The notes under the pieces are model-generated. The model saw only the letters and a list, made by a program, of their open reading frames with translations. It did not search any database and was not told where the DNA came from. The position numbers and the translations under genes are program-made. Source: an uncultured Coriobacteriia bacterium (GTDB lineage: Bacteria; Actinomycetota; Coriobacteriia; Coriobacteriales; QAMH01). From it: a stretch of 64,000 nt of DNA. Below are positions 60,351-64,000 of this stretch, piece by piece. The DNA is taken from assembly GCA_959608885.1 (NCBI GenBank), contig CAUHSG010000010.1:1-64000 (forward strand), in the 5' to 3' direction. Position 1 is the first letter of the stretch, and every line of letters begins with the position of its first letter.

Positions 60351-61730
60351 ATGGAGAGCAAGAGCATCACCGTGAATACCCCCCGATGGGAAGCGGACTC
60401 CCTGGAGCTGGTCTGCGGCATCGCGAATGCCGGCGGCGGGTATATGCTCCTCCCTGTCTCTCAGAAGGACTATTCCTCGGGCCTGCGACGTACCAGGCGC
60501 AAGTTCGACAGCATCCCCGACTCCATAACGCAGGAGCTTGGCCTCATGTGTCCCATCACCCCCGTGATGGAGGGTAACGAGTTCTTCCTCGAGATAGACA
60601 TCCCGGCCGCGCAGGAACCTCTGGGGCTACACGGCGTTTACTGGCTCTACGAAGATGGCGTCAACACGCGCCAAACCTACGAGTCGATATCGCGCAGCTG
60701 GCGTGACGAGGCAACCACGCCGTGGGAGCTCAAGACGCTGCCCTACGTCGAGGACGAGGACCTGTCCGGCGAGGCGCTGGTTGCCATCGCGGGCATACCG
60801 CTCTCGAACATAGACGAGACGAGCGGATCCCTGACGGACACCGTCAAGAGCAGGCTCGACCATCTGGGGCTCACGCATCCGCGTACGGGAAAGGTCAACA
60901 ATGCCGCCGCGGCCCTGCTCTGCGCGAATCCCGCCCGCTTCGTGCCGGGCGCCACGGTGCACATCGAGTCCTTTAAGGCCGATGGGTCGCCGGTAGGGCT
61001 CGAAGACGAGGTAATCGGACCGCTCCCGCAGCAGATAGACGACACGGTGCGGCTCATCATGGACAAGTACCTGCCGTCCATCTCGGTGGCACGGGCGTTC
61101 GCCAGCGGCGTGCCCGTGCGCATCACGGTCTCGCCCCAGCGAATCGTCATACAGAACGTCGGTGCCGTCCCCGCCGGTTGGACCGAAGACGATTTCGTGC
61201 GCGAGCATGCCCCGCGGTTTCGCAATCCGGTGCTCGCGACCGCGGCGCGCTTGCTGGAAATCACCCCGGGTTGGGGAGAGGGCGTGAGGACAATGCGCGA
61301 GGGGTGTATCCAGGCGGGAGCCGAGCTCCCCAGCTTCGATCTATCGCCTGAACACACCGCCGTGGTGTTTCCGCTACCTGCGACGAAGCGCGGTGTGGGC
61401 GCCGTGCGCGCGGGAACGGGGAGTAAGGCAAGGGATGAAGGCGGTCGTGGCCATAAGGCAGCGGCTCCGCAGTCTGCTGGCGATGGAACACGGCGGGCGA
61501 CGTTCGCCGAGCGCTCCCTGGCGGCGGCGTACAAGCTCGACATGACGCAGACCGACGAGTACGTGCTGCAGGTGCTCACTACCAACGGTCGCGCGACGGC
61601 CGTGCGTATCGCGCAGGCCCTCGGGGTGAGCGAGCGCACGGTGAGACGATCCTTCAAGAAGCTGCGCGAGTACGGGTTCATCGAGCGCATCGGATCCGAC
61701 AAGGCCGGCTACTGGAGCGTCACCGGGTAG
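60351..61730 (+). CDS. Regulator 3: AlbA_2/GHKL/winged-helix regulator without C tract
   Basis: A 459-residue paralogue of regulators 1 and 2: AlbA_2 domain (DSLELVCGIANAGGGYMLLP; YWLYEDGVNTRQT), a divergent GHKL-like middle (SGVPVRITVSPQRIVIQNVG), a Gly/Ala/Lys-rich linker where the others carry poly-C, and winged helix (TAVRIAQALGVSERTVRRSF ... GSDKAGYWSVTG). Being free of a homopolymer it cannot switch by the same route. ATG at 60351 behind GGAGG. Divergent from surface protein C. Confidence 0.9.
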   Translation: MESKSITVNTPRWEADSLELVCGIANAGGGYMLLPVSQKDYSSGLRRTRRKFDSIPDSITQELGLMCPITPVMEGNEFFLEIDIPAAQEPLGLHGVYWLYEDGVNTRQTYESISRSWRDEATTPWELKTLPYVEDEDLSGEALVAIAGIPLSNIDETSGSLTDTVKSRLDHLGLTHPRTGKVNNAAAALLCANPARFVPGATVHIESFKADGSPVGLEDEVIGPLPQQIDDTVRLIMDKYLPSISVARAFASGVPVRITVSPQRIVIQNVGAVPAGWTEDDFVREHAPRFRNPVLATAARLLEITPGWGEGVRTMREGCIQAGAELPSFDLSPEHTAVVFPLPATKRGVGAVRAGTGSKARDEGGRGHKAAAPQSAGDGTRRATFAERSLAAAYKLDMTQTDEYVLQVLTTNGRATAVRIAQALGVSERTVRRSFKKLREYGFIERIGSDKAGYWSVTG

Positions 61731-61735
61731 TGGGC

Positions 61736-61761
61736 AAAAGAAAAGGGGCCATGAAGGCCCC
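61736..61761 (-). terminator. Intrinsic terminator after tRNA-Ala
   Basis: Minus strand GGGGCC-TTCAT-GGCCCC followed by TTTTCTTTT. Confidence 0.88.
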
Positions 61762-61770
61762 GGTTAGTCT

Positions 61771-61846
<76 letters not shown>

Positions 61847-61868
61847 GTTTTCAAAACACGTGTCACGT

Positions 61869-61904
61869 AACCAGACAAAAGCGCTCCGGCGACATTTGTC
61901 TGGT
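61869..61904 (-). repeat. Family-1 palindrome R18
   Basis: AACCAGACAAAAGCG ... GACATTTGTCTGGT with CTCCGGCG core, between the two tRNA genes. Confidence 0.92.
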
Positions 61905-61925
61905 GCGCATTTGCCTCCAAGTATC

Positions 61926-61970
61926 AATAAACGCCCCGGCGGCGACTCGGCCCACGCCGGGGCGTTTATT
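61926..61970. terminator. Bidirectional terminator-like hairpin after tRNA-Ile
   Basis: Perfect 15-bp stem AATAAACGCCCCGGC / GCCGGGGCGTTTATT, with T-rich ends on both strands. Confidence 0.75.
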
Positions 61971-61978
61971 ACCTAGAA

Positions 61979-62055
61979 TGGTGGGCCTTACAAGATTCGA
62001 ACTTGTGACCTCACGATTATCAGTCGTGCGCTCTAGCCAACTGAGCTAAAGGCCC
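61979..62055 (-). tRNA. tRNA-Ile (anticodon GAU)
   Basis: 77 nt including an encoded CCA. Acceptor GGGCCTT / AAGGCCC; anticodon loop CTGATAA with GAT; T loop GTTCGAATC. Typical position behind gyrA. Confidence 0.96.
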
Positions 62056-62168
62056 GCGCAAATACGCGAGCATGTATGTTGCCACAATCTTAGTGCCTTG
62101 GGAAGCGTTTATTCGAGAAAGTTTGCTTCGTTTCCGTGGAAGTGCCCCGCAAACAACACGAGTGGCCC

Positions 62169-62204
62169 GATGAGACAGCTTGGTCAGACCAAACTGTCTC
62201 ATCC
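62169..62204. repeat. Family-2 palindrome S7
   Basis: GATGAGACAG / CTGTCTCATC arms around TTGGTCAGACCAA, between gyrA and tRNA-Ile; inner part like S4. Confidence 0.85.
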
Positions 62205-62223
62205 ATTTGCTTCTACCGTCCGT

Positions 62224-64000
62224 CTAGTCGGTGGTGTCGATCTCGTCTTCCTCGATGTCATCCTCGACGTCGGCAGGGACCTCGGTCTTCATCTGGCCGG
62301 ATATCTCCTCGGTCAGAAGCTCGGTCTGTCCCTCGATGATCTCCTTCTTCTTTTTCTTGCCGGCGGCAACACGCGCCACGGCAACGACTCGGTCATCGGC
62401 AGAGACATTCATGACCTTGACGCCCTGGGTCGCACGTGAGAGCAGGGCGATGTCGCTCGCCTTCACGCGAATCACGACACCTTCCTCGGACACAATCATC
62501 ATCTCGTGCTTCTCGTTGATGATCTTCATGGCGGCGATCATGCCCTTTTTCTCGGTCATCTTGATCGTCGACATGCCGCCACCGCCACGATGGTGCTCGG
62601 TGTACTCGGTAACCTTGGTGCGCTTGCCGTAACCACGCTCGGTGATGACGAACAGGTCGCTGTCATCGGGCGCGATCTCCATGCCGAGCACGCGATCGCC
62701 GCCCGCGACGTCGATGCGGATGCCGTGGACACCCGTCGTGTCGCGGCCCATCGGACGTGCCTCGGCCTCGTCGAATCGGATGGCCTTGCCGGCGCTGCTC
62801 ACCATCATGACCTTCATGCCGGGAGCCACACGACGCACGGCGATGAGTTCGTCGGCATCGCGCAGATTGATGGCGATGAGGCCGTTGGATCGCACGTTCT
62901 TGTACGCGTCGAACGCCGTCTTCTTGACCATGCCATGCGCAGTCGCGAACAGCAGGTACTCGTCAGCCGGAAAATCGCGCGTGTTGATGACGGTCGCAAC
63001 CTTCTCGTCGTCCTCGATGGGAAGCAGGTTGACCACGGGCGTGCCCTTGGCCTGGCGGCTGCCGAGCGGAATCTGGTGCACCTTCTGGCGATAGACCTTG
63101 CCCTTGTTCGTGAAGAAGAGCATGTAATCATGCGTCGAGGCAATGAAGAGCTGCTCGACAAAGTCGTTTTCCTTGAGCTTCACGCCGCTCATGCCCTTAC
63201 CGCCGCGCTTCTGCTGGCGGTACGTGGCCACGGGCAGGCGCTTGATGTAGCCGCTGCGCGTGATCGTGACGACCATGTCCTCGTCGGCAATGAGATCCTC
63301 GATGTCAAGGTCACGCGCCTCGTCGGCGATCTCGGTACGGCGCTTGTCAGCGTAACGGCGCTTGATCTCGAGCATCTCGTCGCGGATGATCTCCTTGACG
63401 AGGTTCTCATCGTCCAGGACACGCTTGTAGTAGGCAATCTTCTCGCGCAACTCGGCGAGCTCGGTCTCGATCTTCTCGCGCTCGAGGCCGGTCAGGCGGC
63501 GCAGGCGCATCTCGAGGATGTGGTTGGACTGGACCTCGGAAAGCCCGAAGCGCTCGATGAGTCGCGCACGCGCCTCCGCATCGTCGCGCGAGGAGCGGAT
63601 GATGGAAATGACCTCGTCGATATTGTCGAGGGCGATGACGAGACCCTCGAGGATGTGAGCGCGTTCCTCGGCCTTGCGCAGCTCGTAGCGCGTGCGGCGC
63701 TGGATGACGTCGACCTGGTGGTCGATGTAGTTGTAGAGCATGTCCTTGAGGCCCAGGACGTGCGGCACGCCGTTGACCAGCGCAAGGTTGTTGATGCCGA
63801 AACCCGTCTGCAGCTGTGTGTGCTTGTAGAGCTTGTTGAGCACGACCTGCGGCTCCTCGCCGCGCTTGAGGTCGATGACGATGCGCATGCCCTTGCGGTC
63901 GGACTCGTCGTTGAGGCCGGAGATCTCGGTGACTGTCTTCTGCTTGACCAGGTCGGCAATCTTCTCGATGAGCTTTGCCTTGTTGACCTGATATGGAATC
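62224..64000 (-). CDS. gyrA: DNA gyrase subunit A, 3' part
   Basis: The frame is open to the window edge (first complete codons IPYQVNKAKLIEKIADLVKQ), so the N-terminal part with the active-site Tyr lies outside. Seen: YELRKAEERAHILEGLVIAL in the coiled-coil tower, and the six-bladed C-terminal DNA-wrapping domain starting at the GyrA box QKRGGKG (QRRGGKG in most), which separates GyrA from ParC. Ends with an acidic tail (DVEDDIEEDEIDTTD). Introduces negative supercoils with GyrB. Confidence 0.96.
   Translation of the reverse strand, partial: IPYQVNKAKLIEKIADLVKQKTVTEISGLNDESDRKGMRIVIDLKRGEEPQVVLNKLYKHTQLQTGFGINNLALVNGVPHVLGLKDMLYNYIDHQVDVIQRRTRYELRKAEERAHILEGLVIALDNIDEVISIIRSSRDDAEARARLIERFGLSEVQSNHILEMRLRRLTGLEREKIETELAELREKIAYYKRVLDDENLVKEIIRDEMLEIKRRYADKRRTEIADEARDLDIEDLIADEDMVVTITRSGYIKRLPVATYRQQKRGGKGMSGVKLKENDFVEQLFIASTHDYMLFFTNKGKVYRQKVHQIPLGSRQAKGTPVVNLLPIEDDEKVATVINTRDFPADEYLLFATAHGMVKKTAFDAYKNVRSNGLIAINLRDADELIAVRRVAPGMKVMMVSSAGKAIRFDEAEARPMGRDTTGVHGIRIDVAGGDRVLGMEIAPDDSDLFVITERGYGKRTKVTEYTEHHRGGGGMSTIKMTEKKGMIAAMKIINEKHEMMIVSEEGVVIRVKASDIALLSRATQGVKVMNVSADDRVVAVARVAAGKKKKKEIIEGQTELLTEEISGQMKTEVPADVEDDIEEDEIDTTD

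Overview
The window is one stretch of a GC-rich (about 60% by eye) bacterial chromosome. Gene content and protein style point to an anaerobic, probably gut-associated actinobacterium of the class Coriobacteriia; this is an inference from family resemblance, not a database result. The right edge holds the 3' part of gyrA followed by tRNA-Ile(GAU) and tRNA-Ala(UGC), an order common next to the replication origin in Actinobacteria, so oriC may lie not far beyond base 64000.

Bases 1-42700 are mostly housekeeping: serine and branched-chain amino acid synthesis (serA, serC, ilvBN), an XRE-cupin regulator with an acyl-CoA synthetase, an envelope hydrolase, hpf, an amino-acid binding lipoprotein, rlmKL, a long minus-strand block (HIBADH-like, degV, pncB, ricT, holB, tmk, topA), comF, S-adenosylmethionine by-product recycling (mtnA, ahcY), tatBC-hypAB, an iron block (small FeoB-associated protein, DtxR-type repressor, feoB, feoA) with four GTTAG-N6-CTAAC operators, two NhaC-type antiporters, a HerA-like ATPase and a secreted nuclease.

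The housekeeping region is peppered with short palindromes. Family 1 (arms ACCAGACAAAAG and CTTTTGTCTGGT around a CGCCGGGG or CCCCGGCG core) occurs 18 times; family 2 (GAGACAAA...TTTGTCTC) at least 7 times. A REP-associated tyrosine transposase (RAYT, 26659-27411) is bracketed by two inverted family-1 copies, so this looks like a REP/RAYT system. The consensus has no stop codon in any of six frames. Elements lie in frame inside rlmKL, comF, tmk and a nuclease signal peptide, and seven genes have a stop codon touching an element.

Bases 42700-61730 form an accessory surface-antigen region. Three cassettes each pair a large secreted, membrane-anchored repeat protein (minus strand) with a divergent regulator (plus strand) made of an AlbA_2/Schlafen-like domain, a GHKL-like domain and a winged helix. 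The surface proteins share an unusual signal-peptide start (YREPKDT-WGK) and a cytoplasmic tail ending AFQAM. Two regulators carry a poly-C tract: 10 C keeps regulator 2 in frame, 11 C cuts the winged helix off regulator 1, as expected for a phase-variable switch. The region also holds a small tail-sharing membrane protein, two BrnT/BrnA toxin-antitoxin pairs and two copies of an unrecognised structured small RNA gene with its own promoter and terminator.
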